From: an uncultured Bacilli bacterium
GTDB lineage: Bacteria > Bacillota_I > Bacilli_A > RF39 > UBA660
Direction: 5' to 3'
NCBI GenBank assembly: GCA_934090935.1
Contig: CAKOKD010000009.1
Location: forward strand, 1 to 48,302
DNA: 48,302 nt
The notes below the pieces were generated by a model. The model ran no database searches. It worked only from the letters and a program-made list of their open reading frames with translations, and was not told the origin of the DNA. Shown here piece by piece: positions 1 through 6,732 of the stretch (positions are counted from its first letter, which is position 1; each line of letters starts with the position of its first letter). The position numbers and the translations under genes are program-made.

Positions 1-142
1 CAAGGCGGAACCCGATGTTCGAATTGACACCACCTGTGTTCCTATTGAAGTTGAACTGACCCGCAAGTACGCCATTGTTGTAATTGCCGCCTCGATTGAA
101 CCAAGGGTTAGAAGAGTCAACGAAGTTCGAATTGTCGCCATA
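1..142 (-). repeat. DGR template repeat (TR), possibly cut by the window edge
   Basis: This 142-base copy matches the 3' end of the neighbouring target gene (340-482). The seven differing sites are at positions 16, 19, 25, 40, 78, 97 and 109. At each one this copy has T on the plus strand, that is adenine on the minus (coding-sense) strand, while the other copy does not. The minus strand here has 35 adenines in 142 bases; all changes hit adenines and none of the 107 other bases changed. Adenine-specific mutagenesis from TR to VR is the defining mark of diversity-generating retroelements. Homology stops sharply at 142, and no reading frame of the target gene continues upstream, so this is a free template rather than a second gene. 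The reverse transcriptase is expected beyond position 1. Confidence 0.9.
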
Positions 143-252
143 AAGAGTAAAAGAGCAAATGAGTAAATTTCAACAATTTATAACCTACATTTATTTAAAC
201 GGTATACTTAATTTTGTTTCAAAAAATCAAGCAACCATAAATGCCATAATCA

Positions 253-286
253 TTCCCGTTTCGCTAAAAAAGAGGCGAAACGGGAA
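253..286. repeat. 12-bp inverted repeat between VR and TR
   Basis: Arms 253-264 and 275-286 pair perfectly (core CCCGTTTCGC with GCGAAACGGG) around a 10-base AT-rich loop. It is the most GC-rich hairpin in the spacer between VR and TR. No T-tract follows on either strand, so it is not a standard terminator. It could shape the TR-containing RNA or separate target and TR transcripts; that role is inference. Confidence 0.6.
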
Positions 287-1733
287 ACTTAAAAGCCAAA
301 AAGCAATGTAAAAAACTCACGTTTTTTACTATGAGAGTACAAGGCGGAACCCGACGGTCCGAATCGACACCACCTGTGTGCCTATTGAAGTTGAACTGAC
401 CCGCAAGTACGCCATTGCTGTAATTGCCGCCTCGATCGAACCAAGGGTCAGAAGAGTCAACGAAGTTCGAATTGTCGCCATACCAACTGTTATGCCATCT
501 AGAGTTGTTGTCTCCGTCTAGATAGCTCTTGAATGGTCCCATCTCTCCGGTTGCATCTCCTAAAATCTTATATTGATAAGAATTTATAGATGAAGATGCA
601 TTATATACATCAAAATATTTAGCATCATAGTTTGCAAGAGTTGCAGTAGTAAATCCACTCGAACCAGGTTTACCACTTATATAAGATGCCATATATTCAT
701 GTGCTCCACCAGCCATATCATATATCCCACTTACATTACCTGTTGTAGTCGCCTTATAACCAGTTGTTGTATTATAAGCTTGATTAAATGTTGCTCCATC
801 ACCATATGTTCCTGGATATGTTTGTTGATTCGTTGATAGAAGTGCTGAATATCCGGTTTTATATGATGAATTATTATTTATGTTCACTTCTTTATTTGTT
901 CCATATTTGGAATGTGAAAGATATGCTACAGCTCCCCATTCTGTGTTTTTCATCATGTGAGAGTTTGCATCTCTTTTATAATTATAACTTGCAATAAAAG
1001 CATTATATACAGTTATATTTCTCCAACTATATACATTTGGCTTTACAATTATTTTAGTTGAATCGCTTGAATTTACTTGGGCAGTAGCAGTTGTTGTTGC
1101 TCCTTTATACCCAACTTCAAACTTTCCTACCCAAAATCCATTTACATCCATACTTATAAATGCTGGATGTGTCATATATTCTCCATTTTTACAGTTTCCT
1201 AAATTACCACTTGTTAAAGGAGTTGCACACGATACTCCCTCAACATCAGTCGTGTTTTTAGTATCAAATATTATATCTATTTCATGATTTTTTTCAGAAG
1301 CTGTTCCTGTATTCCATAATTTATATTTATACTTTGGTATCCATACAAAATATGATTGTATGTCACTTTCACTTATTGTATCTCCTACTTTATAACTTGC
1401 ACCATCGTTTAAAACAACCGCATTAGCCCAAGATTTTTCACAATAGTCATACCAGCTTTTACTTGTATCGGCATATATAACAGTTCCATCATTTTGGATT
1501 TTAACCGGTATTAATCCATCACTTAACTTTGGTTCTGCTACGTCGCTTGAACATGATGTAGAGCTTTTACTCCTATTATATAGTTCATCTATTGCATCTT
1601 GTACATTCGTCGAACTCAAACTAGATGATGAGTTATCATAATATACATCTTTTCCTATTATCATATCTGCTGCATATGCAACACCTACAAATAATACACT
1701 TAGCAGCAAAAACATTAAAACTTTCTTTTTCAT
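264..1733 (-). CDS. DGR target: secreted C-type-lectin-like (FGE-sulfatase-fold) variable protein, frameshifted at the 3' end
   Basis: The start at 1733 follows GGAGGAAATT; an open frame reaching 1892 lies inside the upstream gene and is not used. Residues 1-21 form a signal peptide or membrane anchor. Next comes a YYDNSSSSL...VQDAIDELY motif (about 28-50). The rest resembles the formylglycine-generating-enzyme-like lectin fold of DGR targets, with WIPKYKY, MAGGAHEYMA and a C-terminal GGNYSNG...FNFNRHTGG. VR codons are about residues 418-465. Family members normally end in GFRLVLS or similar. Here a one-base insertion in the VR replaces that end with an out-of-frame tail to 264; restoring the frame gives FRLVLS and a stop at 329. 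It probably displays a diversified ligand-binding face on the cell surface. Ligand unknown. Confidence 0.88.
   Translation of the reverse strand: MKKKVLMFLLLSVLFVGVAYAADMIIGKDVYYDNSSSSLSSTNVQDAIDELYNRSKSSTSCSSDVAEPKLSDGLIPVKIQNDGTVIYADTSKSWYDYCEKSWANAVVLNDGASYKVGDTISESDIQSYFVWIPKYKYKLWNTGTASEKNHEIDIIFDTKNTTDVEGVSCATPLTSGNLGNCKNGEYMTHPAFISMDVNGFWVGKFEVGYKGATTTATAQVNSSDSTKIIVKPNVYSWRNITVYNAFIASYNYKRDANSHMMKNTEWGAVAYLSHSKYGTNKEVNINNNSSYKTGYSALLSTNQQTYPGTYGDGATFNQAYNTTTGYKATTTGNVSGIYDMAGGAHEYMASYISGKPGSSGFTTATLANYDAKYFDVYNASSSINSYQYKILGDATGEMGPFKSYLDGDNNSRWHNSWYGDNSNFVDSSDPWFDRGGNYSNGVLAGQFNFNRHTGGVDSDRRVPPCTLIVKNVSFLHCFLAFKFPVSPLF
308..329 (-). repeat. Hairpin 10 bases downstream of the VR
   Basis: A perfect 9-bp stem (GTAAAAAAC with GTTTTTTAC) closes a 4-base loop, GTGA on the coding strand. 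It starts 10 bases past the VR end at 340. A short stem with a tetraloop just downstream of VR is known from the Bordetella phage DGR, where it is needed for efficient target recognition. Position and size fit that role here. The stop codon expected for the unshifted target gene (329-331) touches this stem. Confidence 0.6.
340..482 (-). repeat. DGR variable repeat (VR) in the target gene
   Basis: This is the 143-base counterpart of the TR at 1-142. In coding sense the changes are AAC to GAC, AAT to GAT, AAC to AGC, AAC to CAC, AAT to GAT, AAC to GAC, and near the 3' end a single A replaced by CG. They alter asparagine codons on the C-type-lectin-like surface. The invariant 3' end (GGGTTCCGCCTTG in coding sense) is the likely initiation-of-homing region. 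The extra base at 355-356 makes this copy one base longer than the TR and shifts the reading frame. Confidence 0.9.
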
Positions 1734-1746
1734 AATTTCCTCCAAC

Positions 1747-2553
1747 CTAACTTTTAATCCTTTTATCGAGTTCATCCAATGCACATTGTACAGTTGTGCA
1801 CAAAGATCCCGAAGAAGAATTATCATAACTTGTATATTTAGCATGTAAAACTGACCAATCAGCAAAAAGTATCTCATCTTCATAATTATCAATCAAAGTC
1901 GTCTCGTCTACAACTTTATTGTTTTTATTTTTCCAACCCAGGAATATTGAAATACCTTTAACCGGCGTCGGCATATTTACATAAGTCTTTTCACCTGTAA
2001 ACACAGTATAAGCAGGTGAAACACTCGCGCCTTCAGAGGAATAAAAAACTGCTTTATTTTTAGCTGCAATCTCGTCCCTAGAAACATTATCATAAGTAAG
2101 TCTACAAAGTATTGTCTTTTCACTAGTATCATCTTTACTTATGCTTAAGACCCCAGAATTTACACTTTGAGCACTCACTAATGTCTCTACTCTATTGTTC
2201 ACCTCTATTATATCAGAATTACCACTTGTAGAACAAGTTATTTTTATATTTTCATCATATTCTGTCGAATTGTTTCTTACATAATAGTTTATTTCCGTAC
2301 TCTTACCTGTCATATTAAATGTAAAACTTGATAGATCATTTGATAAGCTATCAAATCTATTCACCGAATCAATAAATAAATTTCCAATATAGCAATCAAG
2401 TTCATTTAAATTAACCGATAATAATGCATTGCTCTTAACCACTATTTGATTGCTAACATTTGCATAACCAACAACCATTAAAAGAATAACAACTACAATC
2501 ATATCTATTTTAGAAAAATTGATTTTCTTTAATTTATTCACCACTTTTTTCAC
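1747..2553 (-). CDS. Cell-surface protein cotranscribed with the DGR target
   Basis: I use the GTG at 2553, nine bases after AGGTG, rather than the upstream GTG at 2565 that overlaps this site. A membrane anchor (IDMIVVVILLMVVGYA) is followed by a beta-rich ectodomain with NNSTEYDENIKITC and SVNSGVLSISKDD segments. Similar segments occur in the secreted protein at 46692-48209. A stretch near residues 200-240 (VKGISIFLGWKN...LFADW) resembles Listeria-Bacteroides (InlB B-type) repeats. The last 30 residues (YDNSSSGS...VQCALDELDKRI) resemble the N-terminus of the downstream target. The stop lies 13 bases before the target start, so the two genes form an operon. Function unknown; partner or scaffold of the variable protein is an inference. 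Confidence 0.8.
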   Translation of the reverse strand: MKKVVNKLKKINFSKIDMIVVVILLMVVGYANVSNQIVVKSNALLSVNLNELDCYIGNLFIDSVNRFDSLSNDLSSFTFNMTGKSTEINYYVRNNSTEYDENIKITCSTSGNSDIIEVNNRVETLVSAQSVNSGVLSISKDDTSEKTILCRLTYDNVSRDEIAAKNKAVFYSSEGASVSPAYTVFTGEKTYVNMPTPVKGISIFLGWKNKNNKVVDETTLIDNYEDEILFADWSVLHAKYTSYDNSSSGSLCTTVQCALDELDKRIKS

Positions 2554-2599
2554 ATCATCAAACACCTAATTTTCTACTATTAATTTCTACCCTAGAATA

Positions 2600-2628
2600 A
2601 CTATAGCATAAAATTTACTTGCAGTAAA
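2600..2628 (-). promoter_or_regulatory. Promoter of the DGR target operon
   Basis: On the minus strand the -35 is TTTACT (2623-2628), the spacer 17 bases and the -10 TATAGT (2600-2605). It lies about 50 bases upstream of the surface-protein start. Confidence 0.65.
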
Positions 2629-2629
2629 T
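2613..2629. promoter_or_regulatory. 17-bp palindromic operator candidate over the -35 box
   Basis: ATTTACTTGCAGTAAAT is a perfect inverted repeat with 7-base half sites around TGC. It covers the -35 of the target operon and lies upstream of the divergent XRE-type gene. Short dyads of this size are typical XRE-family operators, so binding by the adjacent regulator is a reasonable inference. Confidence 0.5.
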
Positions 2630-2683
2630 AGTTCGTGTGAATATTTTTAGTTAAATAATATCATACTTGTAATGAGGTGTGTT

Positions 2684-2965
2684 ATGAAATTAAGATTTAA
2701 AAGTCTCCCAGAACTTTTAGCTTTCAATATCAAGTACTATAGATACCTTAATGGCTATTCGCAAGAAAAACTAGCCGAATTATGCAAATTAAGCCCTAGA
2801 TATTTAACGGACATTGAAAGAGGCATTCACTGTCCACCAATATCAAAGTTAGAAGTACTTGCATATGCTTTAAAAGTTGAACCTTATATTCTTTTAAAAA
2901 ACACGGACAAAGATGAAGAAACAGTTAAAAGAATGAAAGGATGCAGACAATACAACCAAAAATAA
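2684..2965 (+). CDS. XRE-family helix-turn-helix regulator
   Basis: The start at 2684 follows GAGGTG by four bases; an in-frame ATG at 2672 overlaps that site. The protein has 93 residues. Residues about 8-65 form an HTH_3/XRE domain: LLAFNIKYYRYLNGYSQEKL, then LAELCKLSPRYLTDIERG, where the recognition helix and the conserved IERG turn are clear, then LEVLAYALKVEP. The lysine-rich C-terminal tail has no known domain. It is one of the few plus-strand genes and is divergent from the DGR target operon, with a palindrome between them. I infer autoregulation and control of the target operon. Confidence 0.85.
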   Translation: MKLRFKSLPELLAFNIKYYRYLNGYSQEKLAELCKLSPRYLTDIERGIHCPPISKLEVLAYALKVEPYILLKNTDKDEETVKRMKGCRQYNQK

Positions 2966-2988
2966 AACGAATCAAACGATTCGTTTTT
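2964..2988 (+). terminator. Terminator of the XRE regulator gene
   Basis: A 10-bp perfect stem (AAAACGAATC with GATTCGTTTT), loop AAAC and a T5 run. It overlaps the stop codon. Confidence 0.85.
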
Positions 2989-2999
2989 ATTTCAACTAT

Positions 3000-3440
3000 T
3001 TAGTCTTTATATAATTTGTCATATTCATCTTGGGCTTCAATGGCTTCTAAAAATGAAAGTTTAGCTTCACTTATTGCAAGCACCGCAAGAGATATACAAC
3101 TTGATGAATATTCTAATCTATCATCAATATACTTTTCCAATTTTTCTTTATCTTTTAGTTCTTTTTTCTCTTCTAATTTGGATTTAAGATCACTTATATC
3201 ATCTTGAATCTTTGTTATATGTTTAGAAAATTTTTCATGAGTATCTTTTTGTTTTTGTTTTATACTTTCCTTTGCTGTTTCAATATTCTTTTTAGTTTCG
3301 TCTATTTTTTTATCAACCTCGTCTTTAGCATACATGCATTCTAAAACAGTAGTTTCAGTTGCATCCTTTAAGTGTTTGTTCACTTCATCAAATTCTTTAT
3401 TAATCTTTTTTAATTTTTCTTTAATCTCTTTCTCTTTCAC
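3000..3440 (-). CDS. Hypothetical coiled-coil protein
   Basis: A GTG start at 3440 lies behind a strong AGGAGG. The 146 residues are highly charged (K and E rich), with heptad-like patterns over about residues 1-105 and an alanine- and serine-richer C-terminal helix (ISLAVLAISEAKLSFLEAIEAQ). It has no signal peptide or membrane segment, so a cytoplasmic helical-rod protein is likely. I do not recognise a family. The gene is convergent with the XRE regulator gene. Confidence 0.65.
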   Translation of the reverse strand: MKEKEIKEKLKKINKEFDEVNKHLKDATETTVLECMYAKDEVDKKIDETKKNIETAKESIKQKQKDTHEKFSKHITKIQDDISDLKSKLEEKKELKDKEKLEKYIDDRLEYSSSCISLAVLAISEAKLSFLEAIEAQDEYDKLYKD

Positions 3441-3552
3441 GAAAGATACCTCCTATCCTATTATATTTTAACCATTATTCATAGATTAATACTCTTAATC
3501 TATGAATTCATTTTAATATTCTTTTATTAATTTGATCAGAACAAAAAAAATA

Positions 3553-3575
3553 ATTTGTATGTTATCCATACAAAT
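3553..3575 (-). terminator. Hairpin with T-tract, minus strand
   Basis: A 9-bp stem (ATTTGTATG with CATACAAAT) and 5-base loop are followed on the minus strand by TATTTTTTTT. It would end any transcript of the small open frame at 3606-3752 or read-through from the bceAB operon. Confidence 0.6.
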
Positions 3576-3605
3576 CTATCTTTTTGTTATTATAATTAAT
3601 TAAAT

Positions 3606-3752
3606 TTAGCCATTAGAATTATTTCTTAGTCTTTCACTTTCATATTTAACACCTTCTCTGCTTTGTATAATTTGTAATTCTTTAATACATAAAATTGAAC
3701 TTTTGGTAATTTCTACATAATAGTCCACTTCTTTCCAGACTTTTTCATTCAA
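3606..3752 (-). CDS. Possible small protein or gene remnant, 48 aa
   Basis: An open frame starting at TTG (3752) encodes a plausible helical peptide beginning NEKVWKEVDYYVEITKSS and ending SERLRNNSNG. Codon use looks coding-like, and a terminator follows at 3553-3575. There is no clear ribosome binding site and no ATG. It may be the tail of a decayed gene. Confidence 0.25.
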   Translation of the reverse strand: MNEKVWKEVDYYVEITKSSILCIKELQIIQSREGVKYESERLRNNSNG

Positions 3753-3833
3753 AACTGGACTTATTCATTTTATAGAATACTCCTATAAATATATAACACT
3801 TAACAATTCCATTTTTCTTCTTTTTAGTAAAAT

Positions 3834-3864
3834 AAAAAGCTACAATTTAAAACTGTAGCTTTTT
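3834..3864 (-). terminator. Terminator of the bceAB-like operon
   Basis: An 11-bp stem (AAAAAGCTACA with TGTAGCTTTTT) lies directly after the permease stop codon. T-tracts occur on both strands, so it could work in both directions. Confidence 0.85.
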
Positions 3865-3869
3865 CACAT

Positions 3870-5891
3870 CTATTCTTTGATAATATTTTTACTGCATAAA
3901 TATGTTATTAAAAAATATCCTCCATATATAAATATAATAATTACACTTGTAAATATGACTGATCTCAAAAGTCCATTATTACCAAACATTTCAAGTATTT
4001 TTAACGCAAAACGCATACCAAATATTGAATGTATTATAGCAAGCAGTAATGGTGTCATAAAGAAAATAAATATCTCTCTAAATAATGATTTACGTATCAA
4101 TTTATCATCAGCGCCAATGCGTCTTAAAACAATATATCTATTACGATTATCACTGGCTTCACTTAAGTTCTTTAGGGCAAGTATTGCTGCACTTGATATC
4201 AAGAATATTATTCCCAAGTATATTCCTAGGAAAGTTACGATTGCTCCAAGTCCAACTGATGAATCCTCTAAATCCGTTTTAAATGAATATCCAACATTTC
4301 CAATATAAGAATTAGCTTTCTCAAAAACGTTATCAACATCATATTTCTTATTACGATTATTTTCTTTGTAAATACCAGTAAAATAATTATACCTTGGCTT
4401 TATTCCTTTTAAAACAGAATCAGAAACAATAAATACACCAGTATTAACTTTATTGTTAGATATCTCAATAAAACCATCCACACATTTCTTATATTTAGGT
4501 TTTAGTTCATGGCCAAAGATTTTTACACCAGTATCTTTTTCTAAAACCTCATTTCTTATATACGTCATTGCCTCAAAATTAGAAACGATTATATATTCAT
4601 CCTCATCTAATCTTAATTCATTTCTTTTATATAATTTAGCTATCTTATTATAGTCACTCAAAGGCATAACTATTTCAAGAGAATCCTGATTGTAACCATA
4701 TTTTTTCACTAGGTAGTTATACATATCTCCAGCAAAGTTAGAAAAAGAAAAGTTTTCATCATTATACATATTTACTGATGTATAATCGCTTAAATAATCA
4801 GCATACTCAAATTTGTTTTTATCATATCTTTCTTGAACAGTTAAGTTTTTATATGATTCACCATCAAAATCTGTTTTGTCATAACTATAAAACGTCAAAA
4901 CTTGAACATCAGCAGGTGTTAACTCCGCTAAATTTTTAGTAAGTGAGTCTCTTAAAGAAAAAGAACTAGATAGAGCACATATTGTAATAAACAACATCAA
5001 ACATATCATACTCATCGATATTACAGTTGTATTTATCTTACTGCTAAGTTGTCTTAACATGAAAGAATTTAAACCTTTATAGTATATTCCTTTAATTTTG
5101 CTAATTATTTTCAACACAAGACCGGATAAACTCCACATTATTAAGAATGTAGAAATAATACCATAAATAATTGGCCTTATAATATCTTTAAAGTCTTTAA
5201 GATTCGATAAACCATCAGTTACCATGTAGTATGCATATCCAAGTAAACAACATGAAAGAATAAATACAACAAAACATATCATAGGATTTTTGATTTTAAC
5301 TTTCTCATTTTTCTTATTTGAATAAAGCAAATCGATTAATTTACACTTTGTAACCACCAATGTATTAAATATCATAACAATTAAATACATTATTCCAAAG
5401 TACACAAACGTCTTTAACATAGCAGAAGTTGAAAATACAAAATGATATTTCTCCATGTCAGCATCGAATAAAGATGCGATTACCACACTCATACCTTGAG
5501 ATAGAATCACTCCAAGAAAAAGACCTGTAGCTAAAGAAATTATACCAATCATTAAAGTTTCTAAAAACAATACTAAAGATATTTTTCTCTTGCTCATTCC
5601 TAAAGTCAAATAAACACCAAATTCTTTATTTCTTCGTTTTATTAAAAACCTACTAGCATATATTATTAGAGCACCCAAAATGAATGATACAAATACGCTT
5701 GTTGCCGATAAAACAGACTCCAACAAACCGATAATTTCTTCTGTTCTCGAACTTATTTTTAACATTACCACTTGAGAATCAATTGAGTTAAAGATATAAA
5801 ATATTGATACACCAAGCACAAGAGTAAAAAAGTATATCGCATAATCTTTAAAACTCTTTTTTATATTTTTAAACGATAATTTAGCGATCAC
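3870..5891 (-). CDS. bceB: BceB-type ABC transporter permease
   Basis: The 673 residues match the BceB/FtsX permease layout, usually about 650 aa and ten membrane helices. The N-terminus (LSFKNIKKSFKDYAIYFFTL) is typical. Helices at about 18-300 include an FtsX core with LGMSKRKIS. A large extracellular domain (about 320-540) follows, then three C-terminal helices with LRRIGADDKLIRKSLFREI. In the family this permease and its ATPase detect and detoxify cell-wall-active peptides such as bacitracin and pass flux information to the linked sensor kinase. The start overlaps the ATPase gene by 11 bases. The exact peptide substrate cannot be told from sequence. Confidence 0.88.
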   Translation of the reverse strand: MIAKLSFKNIKKSFKDYAIYFFTLVLGVSIFYIFNSIDSQVVMLKISSRTEEIIGLLESVLSATSVFVSFILGALIIYASRFLIKRRNKEFGVYLTLGMSKRKISLVLFLETLMIGIISLATGLFLGVILSQGMSVVIASLFDADMEKYHFVFSTSAMLKTFVYFGIMYLIVMIFNTLVVTKCKLIDLLYSNKKNEKVKIKNPMICFVVFILSCCLLGYAYYMVTDGLSNLKDFKDIIRPIIYGIISTFLIMWSLSGLVLKIISKIKGIYYKGLNSFMLRQLSSKINTTVISMSMICLMLFITICALSSSFSLRDSLTKNLAELTPADVQVLTFYSYDKTDFDGESYKNLTVQERYDKNKFEYADYLSDYTSVNMYNDENFSFSNFAGDMYNYLVKKYGYNQDSLEIVMPLSDYNKIAKLYKRNELRLDEDEYIIVSNFEAMTYIRNEVLEKDTGVKIFGHELKPKYKKCVDGFIEISNNKVNTGVFIVSDSVLKGIKPRYNYFTGIYKENNRNKKYDVDNVFEKANSYIGNVGYSFKTDLEDSSVGLGAIVTFLGIYLGIIFLISSAAILALKNLSEASDNRNRYIVLRRIGADDKLIRKSLFREIFIFFMTPLLLAIIHSIFGMRFALKILEMFGNNGLLRSVIFTSVIIIFIYGGYFLITYLCSKNIIKE

Positions 5892-6645
5892 TTAAATCCC
5901 CTCCAAGTATAGTTACAACATCAATAATCTTGTCGAAGAATTCTTTTCTATCCAAATTTCCCTTTTCTATTTCATTAAATATACGACCATCTTTAATAAA
6001 TATTACTCGACTTGAATAGGACGCTGTATAAGCATCATGTGTAACCATTAAGATAGTTGCATTCTTTTCTTTATTCAAATATTCAAGACGTTCAAGAAGC
6101 ATCTTAGCCGATTTTGAATCAAGCGCTCCGGTTGGTTCGTCAGCAAGTATCAATGATGGATTTGTAATTATTGCACGCGCAGATGCTACTCTTTGCTTTT
6201 CACCTCCACTCATTTGATAAGGATATTTATTTAACACATGAGTAATGTTTAAATATTTACTTACCTCTTTTATCTTTTCATCTAAATTTTTTATACTTTT
6301 ATTTTGAATTGACAAAGCAAGAGCTATATTATCATATGCAGTTAAAGTATCAAGCAAATTAAAGTCTTGAAAAATAAAGCCTAATTCTTCCCTTCTAAAT
6401 TCACTTAATTTATTTCCTTTTAAAGTTGTGACATCCAAGTCATTTAAATAGATATGTCCACTAGTAACTTTATCTATAGTTGAAATGCAATTTAAAAGAG
6501 TTGTTTTTCCACTTCCACTTGCTCCCATAATCGCGATAAATTCACCGCGCTCAACATCAAAGCTTATATTGTCGATAGCTTTTGTTAAACTCGATTTACT
6601 ACCATAATATTTTTCTATTGAATCAATTTTCAATATTTTTTCCAT
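5881..6645 (-). CDS. bceA: BceA-type ABC transporter ATP-binding protein
   Basis: The start at 6645 lies six bases after AAGGTG; the in-frame GTG at 6654 is part of that site. In 254 residues all ATPase motifs are present: Walker A GASGSGKTT, Q-loop FIFQDFNLLDTL, signature MSGGEKQRVASARA, Walker B LILADEPTGALD and the H-loop MVTHD. The sequence belongs to the MacB/LolD/BceA class that pairs with FtsX-type permeases. It supplies energy to the adjacent BceB-like permease. A BceR-like box and -10 element directly upstream suggest induction by the adjacent response regulator. Confidence 0.9.
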   Translation of the reverse strand: MEKILKIDSIEKYYGSKSSLTKAIDNISFDVERGEFIAIMGASGSGKTTLLNCISTIDKVTSGHIYLNDLDVTTLKGNKLSEFRREELGFIFQDFNLLDTLTAYDNIALALSIQNKSIKNLDEKIKEVSKYLNITHVLNKYPYQMSGGEKQRVASARAIITNPSLILADEPTGALDSKSAKMLLERLEYLNKEKNATILMVTHDAYTASYSSRVIFIKDGRIFNEIEKGNLDRKEFFDKIIDVVTILGGDLSDR

Positions 6646-6667
6646 ATATTTCACCTTCCATGCTTTG

Positions 6668-6731
6668 ATTATATGCTAATTTTCTTGATTAATCGCGAGT
6701 TTAATATTTCTATATATTACAATTTTGTAAT
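6668..6731 (-). promoter_or_regulatory. Promoter of bceAB with BceR-type box
   Basis: ATTACA-ATTT-TGTAAT at 6716-6731 is a perfect inverted repeat matching the BceR-family operator pattern TnACA-N4-TGTAA. On the minus strand a TATAAT -10 (6668-6673) lies downstream, without a good -35, as expected for an activator-dependent promoter. The box directly follows the kinase stop codon, so bceAB has its own inducible promoter. Confidence 0.75.
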
Positions 6732-6732
6732 A

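Larger units (their letters stand above)
3441..3869. other. Intergenic region, 429 bases
   Basis: It holds two minus-strand terminator hairpins (3553-3575 and 3834-3864) and a short minus-strand open frame (3606-3752). No promoter is clear. A minus-strand promoter for the coiled-coil gene should lie in 3441-3550, but no well-spaced boxes stand out. Confidence 0.5.

Noticed and set aside
1..142. Left repeat as a truncated second copy of the target gene
   Set aside because: Homology ends sharply at 142 with no target-gene frame upstream, and all differences are adenines in this copy. A decaying paralog would show changes of all kinds on both copies.
3870..5891. Plus-strand open frames within the bceB-like gene
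   Set aside because: They are shadows of a gene with clear family features and no start signals of their own.
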